A program made the translations under genes and the position numbers. Under the pieces are notes generated by a model, which worked only from the letters and a program-made list of their open reading frames with translations, was not told the DNA's origin and ran no database searches. From positions 40,112-104,111 of the IMG/VR virus record IMGVR_UViG_3300009182_003747: a DNA stretch of 64,000 bases; one strand, 5' to 3'. Origin of the DNA: a virus. Shown here in pieces: positions 17,458 through 26,400 of this stretch. Numbering within the stretch: position 1 is the stretch's first letter; every line of letters begins with the position of its first letter.

Positions 17458-19143
17458 TTATACTCCTATCGCCTGCCACTGACAGAGATTCGTCGCGGCA
17501 ACAGCCTGTGAGCTTCTTACCTGCAGAACAGTCGTGTTAGCACCCGCGGCATATCCATAGAAGCCCGTTAGTCCAGAAGTAACCGACCAGTTGTATATAG
17601 TGGTGAATGCTGTGGAGAACGTGATGTTGCCCACAGAAGTATTAGCCAGTATGTTACCCCACTGCATCAGCAGTCCATTTGGAAGACGCGTGTAACCGTT
17701 GTTAGCTACGATAGATGAAGTACCAAGGGTAAATGTGTTTGTCTGCACGGTCGCGTTGGTTGATATCTGTAGCGGAACTGCTATGTTAAGGTTACTGGTG
17801 TTGTTGTTACCGAATACAGACCAAATTGCTCTCTGCTGGTTCAGCGTGTTAGTTGAGTAGAACACAAAGTTATCGTCGTTCTGCTGTATGAAGTATACGT
17901 TAGATCCACCAGCCACAGGCGTGAATGTTAATTTCTGATTATTAAGAGTAGAAGAGAAGCCTGCATTAGAGAACACGCCGCTTGAGTTCGCCACTATACC
18001 GGTACCTACAGTATGTGATGCAGCATTGATAGAGCCAGTTGTAGTTATAGCATTGTATGTTATATTACTAAAAACAGTAGAGTTGCCGACGGCAATAGCA
18101 GTGGTGTTGATAAGTGATCCACCAACGGTGCTAGCGTTGGCGTATGTACCAACTTGAATATTAGCAGAAGCATTAACGACAGAAGATACGACGTTGCCGG
18201 TAAGAATACCGGTTACGTTTGCTGTAACAGTCGTCGTGGTAATTGCCGTCGAGTTTACTACAGAGTTTACTGTTGAGTTACCGACGTTGAACGATGCAGC
18301 CACCGCGTTCGCAGCCAAGACTATACCATATGGGTTGATGGTCAAGTTAGCGCTGCTGTTCGCTATATACACGGAGCTCGAGTTCATGGTGGCATTACCA
18401 GCCGAGTTCTGAACTGAGACGTAGCTCGCGCCGTTGCCGACAAGTATCAAGCTGAACGGGTTGATCGATGCATTTCCTATTGTGTTGCCAACGTATACTG
18501 TAGTGGCGTTAGCCAGCATGGTAGTCCCGACTGTATAAGATGTGGCATTCACGGTGCTGACGTTTACGGTCGTAGTGTTAATAGTCGTCGCGCCGACGTT
18601 TAGTACGGCGGTCGTCTTATTGAAAGTGAGAGAAGCCGATCCGTTAGAGTAGCCAGAATCGCTGAACTGGATGTACGTATTACCGCCTTTGGCAGCCAAA
18701 GTACCGCCACCAATCGCTGCCTCTACCCACTGATTAGACGTGCCGTCTGTGTAGTAAACAAGCGCTTTACCGATGTCGCTATTCCAGTACATCTGACCGT
18801 TCTGTGGTGAAGTTGGAAGAGTATTCTGCACCGCCACTACAGTAGTTGTAGTACCCCAGTAAGTACTCGTGCCGTTGGATACAAGAGCGTATCCAGAAGT
18901 ACCATTACTTCCGTTTGCAGACAAAGTCTTTATGGTGATGGTATTACTAACATTGACGTTGGTGTTGTTCGCACCGATCTCTATGAGAAGAGTGCCGTCC
19001 GACGTGTACAAGATCCTGTCGGTCATATTCAGCGCGAGCTCACCCGCGTTTATGTACTGACTATTAGAAGAGTTAGTAGTATTAGGAGTCCTACCAGAGG
19101 TACTACTTCTCTTCACTTGAATTATGTTACTGCCTACGGCCAT
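17458..19143 (-). CDS. Tail fibre with gp53-like knob, 561 aa
   Basis: The N-terminus, SNIIQVKRSSTSGRTP followed by NAGELALNMTD and ILYTSDG, is the fibre head related to the N-terminal domain of the major tropism determinant family. The middle is Asn/Thr/Val-rich stalk. The last about 80 residues, starting GYTRLPNGLLMQWG, are a gp53-like receptor-binding knob like that of the 12769-13398 product. An AAGGA ribosome site and a small palindrome (CGGTATATACCG) lie just upstream of ATG 19143. Confidence 0.75.
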   Translation of the reverse strand: MAVGSNIIQVKRSSTSGRTPNTTNSSNSQYINAGELALNMTDRILYTSDGTLLIEIGANNTNVNVSNTITIKTLSANGSNGTSGYALVSNGTSTYWGTTTTVVAVQNTLPTSPQNGQMYWNSDIGKALVYYTDGTSNQWVEAAIGGGTLAAKGGNTYIQFSDSGYSNGSASLTFNKTTAVLNVGATTINTTTVNVSTVNATSYTVGTTMLANATTVYVGNTIGNASINPFSLILVGNGASYVSVQNSAGNATMNSSSVYIANSSANLTINPYGIVLAANAVAASFNVGNSTVNSVVNSTAITTTTVTANVTGILTGNVVSSVVNASANIQVGTYANASTVGGSLINTTAIAVGNSTVFSNITYNAITTTGSINAASHTVGTGIVANSSGVFSNAGFSSTLNNQKLTFTPVAGGSNVYFIQQNDDNFVFYSTNTLNQQRAIWSVFGNNNTSNLNIAVPLQISTNATVQTNTFTLGTSSIVANNGYTRLPNGLLMQWGNILANTSVGNITFSTAFTTIYNWSVTSGLTGFYGYAAGANTTVLQVRSSQAVAATNLCQWQAIGV

Positions 19144-19175
19144 GTGGCATTCCTTCTATCGGTATATACCGAGGA

Positions 19176-19391
19176 TTAAAAGTCGCTATCTTTGGTCTTC
19201 ACTATCTTCTTATTATGAAGAGTTTCAAACTTAGATAGCTTCTCAGATAGTTCTTCAATTATCTTTATGTCGTCAGCAATCTTCTTCTGCATGATCTCAA
19301 TGTGTGTCTGATACAGAAGCTCAGCCCTTACATGCTCGTCTATCTTCTTAGCCATCTTCTCAATATAAGCATTGATAAATTCTTGGTCCAT
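19176..19391 (-). CDS. Small coiled-coil protein, 71 aa
   Basis: A charged, helix-forming protein (MDQEFINAYIEKMAKKIDE at the start, then IEIMQKKIADDIKIIEEL) with clear heptad spacing of Ile/Leu over residues 10-60. It is quite unlike the fibre proteins around it. Placed between two fibre genes in the same direction, it could be a fibre assembly helper or chaperone, but no family is recognised. Confidence 0.6.
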   Translation of the reverse strand: MDQEFINAYIEKMAKKIDEHVRAELLYQTHIEIMQKKIADDIKIIEELSEKLSKFETLHNKKIVKTKDSDF

Positions 19392-19411
19392 AGTTAATCC
19401 TCACTTTTTAG

Positions 19412-19440
19412 TTGACAAATTACAAATAGCTTGTTATAAT
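19412..19440 (+). promoter_or_regulatory. Perfect sigma70-type promoter, antisense to the fibre gene
   Basis: The plus strand reads TTGACA (19412-19417), a 17-base spacer, then TATAAT (19435-19440): both boxes match consensus. It lies in the 61-base gap between two minus-strand genes and points into the 3' end of the 843-aa fibre gene, so any transcript would be antisense. No plus-strand gene follows it. Confidence 0.6.
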
Positions 19441-19452
19441 AGATTTATATCT

Positions 19453-21984
19453 TTAGAATGCACCACCGTCGAGTGAGCCGTAGGCAGGAAGGTTGTTGGT
19501 AACCTGTAGTACCTGACCATTTGATCCAATACCAAGCTTAGATAAAGCAGTAGTTCCTGATGCGTAGAGCACGTCACCTATTGTGTACGACGTCTGACCA
19601 GTACCACCAGATCCAGCAACGAGACCTGTTGTCAGAGTCAAGCTGTTAGCAGTGAAGTTGACGTTGACTGTGCTGTTTGCTGTTATTGTAACCGCCAGTG
19701 AGTTGGCTACAAATGCGCCTGAAAGCCCGTATGGAAGGAGGTAAGCTTGGAGAGATCCTATGGTATAAGCCGTAGCTGTATTATCTACGATTGTCGTAGG
19801 CTCTGTATTCGAAGCAAAGATCTTGTACAGTGGATTTGTATTAGAAGACCCACTGTGATCTCTGTAAAAACCACTGTACAGAGTAGTACCAGTATTACCA
19901 AACGAGCCGTAGAAGCCAATGTCGTAAACATCAGTGAACGTCGTGGTAGAAGCTTCCGAGTCTGCAAGCTTGATCATAGGATCTTTTACTTGCAGCGAAG
20001 TAGTGTCGATGGTAGTTAAAGTTCCCTGAACAGTCAAGTTACCAGAGATTGTAGCATCGCGCACTCGAAGCAGAGAAGACGTCATGTCGACATTTGCGCC
20101 TGTGATGGATACGCTGCCGCCTAGAGTAGTGCTGCCATTTACAGAGAGCTTATCTGCGGGAGCGCTGTTACCTATTCCAAAGTTACCATTTGATACGTGG
20201 AATGCGGCAGTTCCAATAGTCACAGTATTCGTACTAGAAGTTAAGTTTGCAGCTGATAGCGCATTATTAACAATTAATGAGTTAGCTGTTAATGCGCCTT
20301 CAACACGAAGTTTATCTGTAGGCGCACTGTTACCTATGCCAACGTTGCCGTTAGATACAAAGTAAGAGCCCGTGCCGATTGTTACTGTGTTTGTCTGAAC
20401 ATATAATGAAGCAGCATTTACGACAGTTGAGTTAGCGCTAAAGCTAGTTGAGTTCACACCGCTGGTGTTTACTGATGTAGCACCAATAGTTAATGCGATT
20501 GATGTGAGGTTTGCGATGGTAGTCGAGTTTGCGACTTGAACTTGAGTGCCTGAGATATTCGTATTAACGGTCGTGTTAGTTCCAACAACAAGCTGAGTGG
20601 TGCTCAAGAATACGTTGCTGCTTGGACCTACTGCCGTGCTATTTACGTATGCGGTGCCTATTACTAGGTTTGCCGCAGAGAGATTAGCAGTAGAAGTAGA
20701 GTTGGTAACTTGAAACAACGTGTTGTTTACTGTGGCGTTTGTACCAAGAAAAAGAGTATTCGCTAAAGTTACGTTGTTTGTTGCCTTCGCGAATGTAAAG
20801 CCAGCTGCACCAGCGAGAGTACCACCGTCGTTGTACTGCATCTGAGTTGTACTGCCGGCAACCGTTGCGGCTGCCGAAGACCAGTATACAGTTCCCGTGC
20901 TACCGCCCGATGCGAGTACCTGACCTGCAGTGCCTATAGTTCCGTTTGTCTGTATTGTATTACCGGAAAGAACTAAGTTGGCAGCAAGCGTAGTACTACC
21001 ACCAATGTACATCGCTCCGGATACGTTCGCGGTGCCAGTTACTTGGAGCTTTGCATTAGGGTTTGTGTTGCCTATACCGACGTTTGCTCCCGCATCGATG
21101 CGCATCACCTCATTTGTAGCGAGGGTACCGTTGGCAAAGAACTGAATTGACTTGGCTGAGGCCGTACCGATAGCCATGGTGCCATTGGCAGCATAAAGAT
21201 ATCCATCGTCTGCGCCGTTGATCGTCCACGTGGTATTTGACCATCCAGAGCCGTTGATACCAAGATCGACGTAGTTAGTGGTGTCGGTGTAGTTGTCCGC
21301 ATTTATAATATAATCAGCAGAAGAAGAAGGTCCGGTGTTACTGTTGGTGAGCTGCACCTGTGCGTAGTTGTTAGCGTTTCCGTGCCAGTGCTGAAGCTGC
21401 TGGCCGCCGCCGGTTACATATCCCAACTGCACGTTGACGGAAGAATTACCAACCGTAATAGCGCCGGTTATGTAGTCGTAATTAAAGTTAGAGGCACCGG
21501 TGTTTATACCGCTGTTATTGAACAAGAAGTTGCCGTTCGCTCCAACCGCGGCACCTGTTCTACCGGCGACGTATGTGACGATAGAAGCAGAAGTGACGAT
21601 CTCATTGCCTGTGCCGCCACCAGAAGTATTACTTCCTATAACAGACGAGTTAGCAAAGCTAGATACGGAGTTGATGAGAGGCGCAGTTATTGTACCAGAA
21701 GAAGTTGTCTGAATAACAAGACCCTGCGTGTACACGCTTGAGTTAAACGAGTTTGAATCGAGTATGACCACCGCGTTTGCGGTCTGGACACCTGGATTTC
21801 CTGCGTTATCTAGGTAGCCGTACTTAGAACCGCCGATCTTTAAAGCGGTTGCGCCTATACCTGTCTGAGCTCCTATGAAGAAGCTGTTAGATGCGTAAGA
21901 GTAAGCCAGCTCACCAGCGTTTAGCGTAGTTGTAGGAGTAGAAGTACTACTACTTCTTTTTATCTGAATAAGATTATTGGCCAT
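19453..21984 (-). CDS. Tail fibre protein, 843 aa
   Basis: The head, NNLIQIKRSSSTSTPTTTLN followed by AGELAYSY, is the same tropism-determinant-like head as in the 561-aa fibre. The stalk contains several copies of the fibre signature GIGNSAPxDKLRVEG (near residues 550-590) and GIGNTNPNAKLQV (near 305). The end is GQVLQVTNNLPAYGSLDGGAF, and the terminal DGGxF recurs in the 84-aa protein encoded at 22043-22297. A late-type box (AATAAATA) lies 39 bases upstream and a GGA-rich site precedes ATG 21984. No chaperone domain is seen at the C-terminus. Confidence 0.75.
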   Translation of the reverse strand: MANNLIQIKRSSSTSTPTTTLNAGELAYSYASNSFFIGAQTGIGATALKIGGSKYGYLDNAGNPGVQTANAVVILDSNSFNSSVYTQGLVIQTTSSGTITAPLINSVSSFANSSVIGSNTSGGGTGNEIVTSASIVTYVAGRTGAAVGANGNFLFNNSGINTGASNFNYDYITGAITVGNSSVNVQLGYVTGGGQQLQHWHGNANNYAQVQLTNSNTGPSSSADYIINADNYTDTTNYVDLGINGSGWSNTTWTINGADDGYLYAANGTMAIGTASAKSIQFFANGTLATNEVMRIDAGANVGIGNTNPNAKLQVTGTANVSGAMYIGGSTTLAANLVLSGNTIQTNGTIGTAGQVLASGGSTGTVYWSSAAATVAGSTTQMQYNDGGTLAGAAGFTFAKATNNVTLANTLFLGTNATVNNTLFQVTNSTSTANLSAANLVIGTAYVNSTAVGPSSNVFLSTTQLVVGTNTTVNTNISGTQVQVANSTTIANLTSIALTIGATSVNTSGVNSTSFSANSTVVNAASLYVQTNTVTIGTGSYFVSNGNVGIGNSAPTDKLRVEGALTANSLIVNNALSAANLTSSTNTVTIGTAAFHVSNGNFGIGNSAPADKLSVNGSTTLGGSVSITGANVDMTSSLLRVRDATISGNLTVQGTLTTIDTTSLQVKDPMIKLADSEASTTTFTDVYDIGFYGSFGNTGTTLYSGFYRDHSGSSNTNPLYKIFASNTEPTTIVDNTATAYTIGSLQAYLLPYGLSGAFVANSLAVTITANSTVNVNFTANSLTLTTGLVAGSGGTGQTSYTIGDVLYASGTTALSKLGIGSNGQVLQVTNNLPAYGSLDGGAF

Positions 21985-22022
21985 CCTGGCGTTTCCTTTT
22001 TATAGAACTTCTTATTATGACC

Positions 22023-22030
22023 TATTTATT
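22023..22030 (-). promoter_or_regulatory. Late-promoter variant (AATAAATA)
   Basis: The minus strand reads AATAAATA 39 bases upstream of the 843-aa fibre start, in a 58-base gap. NATAAATA is the form accepted in cyanophage-type T4 relatives; the first base differs from the T4 consensus. Confidence 0.45.
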
Positions 22031-22042
22031 CCAAAAAACCAC

Positions 22043-22297
22043 TCAAAAAGTACCACCATCTATATTCACGACCGTTACCGGTAATATCTTTACGTCATAC
22101 TTGTTCGTTGTTGAATTGTATACTAAAGTAGATCCATTGTCAGGATTGCTCTCTACTACATCTAGAAGATTATGAACGTAGTTCTGGCTGATTTGAACTG
22201 ACTTGAGAACGAGATCTGGATTAGACTGAGTTGAGGTCAGCGAGTACGTATTTGCCTTTATTATAGTCGGACGCTGTACGGTTACCGATATAGTCAT
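22043..22297 (-). CDS. Small structural protein, 84 aa
   Basis: An 84-aa protein (MTISVTVQRPTIIKANTYS at the start) with a predicted strand-helix-strand layout and the C-terminal TVVNIDGGTF, resembling the DGGAF end of the 843-aa fibre. It shares one base with the next upstream gene and lies in a run of small virion-type genes. No named family is recognised; probably a virion component. Confidence 0.6.
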   Translation of the reverse strand: MTISVTVQRPTIIKANTYSLTSTQSNPDLVLKSVQISQNYVHNLLDVVESNPDNGSTLVYNSTTNKYDVKILPVTVVNIDGGTF

Positions 22298-22623
22298 TAT
22301 CTAGTTACCCTGGGAGTTACTGTGACTATACCCTCTACTACTCTCGATATCGTGTTGGCTGCATCCGTGAGGAAGATATCGTAGACGTATCTTCCAGACT
22401 CTAGATTAGAAGTCTGATTCGCTGTTAGAGCTAGAGTAACGGATCCATTGCTGATATTAGCGGTGAATACAACTGTGGCATTCGAGCTGCTGTACCACTT
22501 GCGAATCTGAGAGTTGGCTGTGTAGCCAACTGTATCTAATGGATCACCATTCTCATCTTTGAGATCGACAATGGTGTTGAATGTGGTACCTTGGTCTATT
22601 ACTATGTTAGCCTTCGTAGCCAT
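22297..22623 (-). CDS. Small Ig-like/BppU-N-like structural protein, 108 aa
   Basis: Begins MATKANIVIDQGTTFNTIVDL with the pattern DxxGxPxD-x-x-GYTANSQIRK, then an all-beta pattern ending in ESGRYVYDIFLTDAA. This layout is common in small phage baseplate-upper or fibre-connector proteins (BppU N-terminal-like). It has no Cys and no catalytic motif. It lies four bases from the next upstream gene, within the same transcript as other virion genes. Function inferred from fold-like pattern and context only. Confidence 0.65.
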   Translation of the reverse strand: MATKANIVIDQGTTFNTIVDLKDENGDPLDTVGYTANSQIRKWYSSSNATVVFTANISNGSVTLALTANQTSNLESGRYVYDIFLTDAANTISRVVEGIVTVTPRVTR

Positions 22624-22627
22624 ATTT

Positions 22628-23257
22628 TTACACCGATACTAGAGTCTTGCTTATAATGAGATTTGTGTTCGTAGAAGTTGGAGTGAATAGTATGTTTACG
22701 TTTCCTGAAGCTATATTAGCAGAGAACGTTCCAATGGTGTTGTTGCTCAGTAGAGTCGCGTACTCTGTCAAGTAGACATTACCACCGCTCTGTAGAACCA
22801 GTATCTCAGTCGTCTGGTAGTTATTGACTACGTTATCGTCCACGCTTATGACATACTTTCCAGATCTATAGGTGCTGGTGCTGAAAGTGTCGATAGATAC
22901 AGTAGAAGTTCCTGTAGTTGCAACGTTAGAAGACGCCATGTAAGTTAGGCCTTGACCTATGGTCAGGCTACCGTTTACAGATACAGTGTTACCTGTAAAA
23001 TTCGTGTTTGATAGAACACTGATCGCGGCGTTTGTCTGTACATTTCCGCCCCTGATACTAGTTGCGGCGATGGTATTTGAGCTAAAGATTCCGCTGACAA
23101 ATGCATTGCCCGAGGTGAGATCGCCGTTTGCAGTAAGTCCCGCGGTAACGACCACTGTGGTCAGTGCTGAAATGGCGTTATTTGTCTTTGCTATCCATCC
23201 CGTGAAAGTATCAGATGAGACATTTACTGATGGGAGTACTGCTGTGTTAACTGCCAT
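22628..23257 (-). CDS. Structural protein with conserved C-terminal beta domain, 209 aa
   Basis: Residues 1-105 are fibre-like (TFTGWIAKTNNAISALTT, then Asn/Ser repeats). The C-terminal about 90 residues (STYRSGKYVISVDD, YQTTEILVLQSGGNVYLTEYATL, ANIASGNVNILFTP) match a conserved domain found near the ends of T4-like marine phage structural proteins. It overlaps the 73-aa gene by 11 bases. Likely a fibre or baseplate attachment protein. Confidence 0.7.
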   Translation of the reverse strand: MAVNTAVLPSVNVSSDTFTGWIAKTNNAISALTTVVVTAGLTANGDLTSGNAFVSGIFSSNTIAATSIRGGNVQTNAAISVLSNTNFTGNTVSVNGSLTIGQGLTYMASSNVATTGTSTVSIDTFSTSTYRSGKYVISVDDNVVNNYQTTEILVLQSGGNVYLTEYATLLSNNTIGTFSANIASGNVNILFTPTSTNTNLIISKTLVSV

Positions 23258-23468
23258 TATTTACCGCCTGTGCTATTATTCTTAACATGTCTTTTATCTC
23301 AGAGACATCACCCTTTAGAGTATTCATCTCTGATCTTAGATTATTAAGCTCAACTGCCCTGTTTATCTGTTCTCTATACAATTTGAGCTCATCCATATTC
23401 ATATTTATAACGGCGTTTGTGCTCATATCTCGCATCAAACCTGGAACGTTAGTCTTAGCGTATTTCAT
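23247..23468 (-). CDS. Small conserved virion-cluster coiled-coil protein, 73 aa
   Basis: Matches the small proteins found beside baseplate-fibre genes in cyanophage-like T4 relatives. The N-terminus contains LMRDMSTNAVINMNMDEL (the short D-x-x-T-x-A-I/V-I-N-x-N-M motif), followed by a coiled coil (residues about 30-68, LRSEMNTLKGDVSEIKDML). It shares one base with the 1253-aa upstream gene and overlaps the next gene by 11. Function unknown, probably structural or assembly. Confidence 0.7.
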   Translation of the reverse strand: MKYAKTNVPGLMRDMSTNAVINMNMDELKLYREQINRAVELNNLRSEMNTLKGDVSEIKDMLRIIAQAVNNGS

Positions 23469-26400
23469 TATGCAGAGACACCTATAGCTCTTATACTCGC
23501 CACCATCGGCACGACAGATGGGTATTTAGCGAGCAATACAATCTTAAACTGCATTGTATCATAAGTATCAAACGTAACGTTATTGCCGTTGTAGTATCTC
23601 ACGACATTGTTGTTGTTCTTATTTGTGAAAGCTTGATACGGAGTACCACGCGCCGTGACATATCCAGTTGACGACAGCGCCTCTGCTCTGCCTACCAGCG
23701 ATATATTCAGTCCCGAGCCAACTACGCCGTACTGAGTTAGTACTGAATCGTTGATGTTAATAGAGGTATCGCTGTCTATAGTATTGACCACCGCTATCTG
23801 ATAGTTAGTAGGAAATAGAGGTGATGAGATCTTAACGATATCGCCTACCCTGTAGTCCAGACCAAACGTAGTTCCAATTCCAACTATATTCGTGCTGCCG
23901 TTTGCGGCTGTAACTACTCCCTGAGAAGTAAATACTACTGGCGGAGATGCAGGAAAGCCAAGCTGGTACTCTACTATATTTGATAGGTCTGTCGAGCTCG
24001 AGTATCTACTCTGGTTGGTCTTGTACTCTAGAAGCGTCCAGTCTTTATCATCGAATGGTTCTGGATCGTCTTTATTGTGAATCTTTACGTATACATACAC
24101 GTCTGTATCTATAGGGCGATACGCATTTACATATGCTACGACGTCTTCTGCCGACTGATTATTAGCAAAATTTATCTTTGTAGTTATGTGCTTGGCTACT
24201 GCGTTACCGTGTCTAGTATTCTCAAGTGTCGCGTCATTGTTGATGTAGTACGAAGCGGCATACACGTCCGCATAAGAAGTAACGGGCACCTCGAAGTCGT
24301 TATTTGAGGTGGCAGTAATCGTAAGAACAGTCTTGTTGTTTGCAGTCAGAGATCCGTTGTTAGCTATAACGACACCCTCTTGATATACCTCATTTGATCT
24401 CGACATAACCATGAGCGTGTTGCCAAAGTTAGTAAGAGTATTGGCACTTGGGTTAATAGTCAAACCGACTGGAGTCGGATGGTCTATACCATTATAGCCA
24501 CCATAGGTTACCGTACCATTTGAAGCTCTAAACCAAGGGGTAGAATACTTTATATCTATAGATAAAATACTCTTGGATTTATTAGTACTAACCGAAGGCA
24601 CTAACTTGCTTAGTTCTTGATCTACCATAACGGTATTACTGAATACTATACCGCTGTGCTCAGAACGCAGGGTAGAACCAACACTGAAGAAGAGATTAGC
24701 ACCCGTACCGCTTGATGCAGCATTAGATGAATTCTTTATGTTGTACTTCACATTTGTGACTGTGTCGTAGCTGTAGAATCCATATCCAGGATTAGTTATC
24801 GAGGTGTTAACAATAGCACCTGTGTTATTTGTTATTACGTTTGCGTAGGCGTTGACTGATTTAGAATATCCATTACCCGCGTATATCTCGATGAAGTCTG
24901 TGTTTGAGTATCCGGATCCAGTAGCGCTCTCTGTGTTTGCTCCTGGCGTGAGAGTGAGAACTGACGCGCTGTTTGCATACACGAACTGACCGGCAGATGA
25001 AGTTATGATATCGCCTATGTCTACAAACTGAGTGAGAGCAGTTCCGACGAACGTATTAGAACCAAATCCCATGCCCCTCAGAACTGCTTGTCTTCCGTTC
25101 TTCTTTGTGAGATTCGCAGGCATATCTCTCAGAGACCAGTTTATACCATCTGTTGATACCATGGTGTAAGAAGCGTGCTTTGTACCCATTCCGCCGGAAG
25201 CCATGAACACGCCGTCGCCGTATGTAACTCCGAATAGATATGAAACGCTTTTCTCAGGTGTAACGGCCCTGAATGTCCAGGTAGATCCGTCCGAAGACGT
25301 CTGTATTCCGGCTGTTCCTACAGCCACGAATAGACCATTTCCATAAGCTACGTCAAAGAACTGACCGATAGGTCCTGCGGTATCTCTAGTAGCAACTGTC
25401 CATGTAGTTCCATTTGTAGACTTAACGAAATTATTATCGCCTACTGCAACGTATACTCCATTTCCATAGGCTGCACCCCTGAGTGCTCCATCTGTATTTG
25501 AAGTTGCCCAAGAGCGCTGAGTCCAAGTTATAGTATCTGTAGAAGATAAGACATAAGATCTTATTCTATCGTATCCAAACCGTCCAACTGCAATGTACAC
25601 ACCGTTTCCATAAGCAGCTCCTCTAAGAGTATAGAGACCATCTTGATTAGGAGTTGTGGCTTGAGTCCATGTAACTGCGTTGTTTGTAGAGGTCCAGATA
25701 TTGCTGCTTCCGCCGACAGCAAAGAAAATTCCATTACCATATGAAACCGCATAGAAAGATGTATTAGAAGAAGTATTCTGATATCTCGATGTCCAAGTAG
25801 CTGCATTATTAGAAGACTGAATTGTTAGGTTCTCACCGACTGCGACAAACGCGCCGTTGCCGTATTGCACGTCGTACATCGGTGTAGAGACCGCGCCGTT
25901 AGACACAGCAAATATATTCTGGTAAGAGACTATAGGAAGATTGAGTGAGATGTACTCGATTGTATTGTTGACAAATCTAACTGTCGAGTTTGCATTGGAG
26001 TTTGTCATATAGAATGCGTCGTACAGCTTCTTCACGCCATCGAGAGGCGGAGAATCCAGCTGATCATAGTCCCAGTCAGGCGGATGATGGAAGCGATTAT
26101 CAGCAAAGTAGAACTGACCAACTGGAGATATACACATCTTAGCGGTGTTATCTGAGAATGTAGGGTTAGTATCTACGGTAATCTGTGTGTTCGAGTCGAT
26201 GCTGACAATCTTTCTTACGTCTGTATCGCTTCTATACGGGTCATACTGCCAAGAGCCGGTTGGATACTTGAACTTAGGCCTGTTATTGAAAGATCTGGTG
26301 TCAGTCCCCATATAGTTATTTTGAACGAGGACGATGTACATGTCGTTGTTTGGATTAGCCTTATACAGGCTGTTGAAGTTTATACTGCCGTCACTCTTGA

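Noticed and set aside
3421-23468. Diversity-generating retroelement or CRISPR array in the repeat-rich fibre region
   Set aside because: No reverse transcriptase gene, no template/variable repeat pair with adenine-specific changes, and no regularly spaced short repeats; the repeats present are in-frame fibre units.
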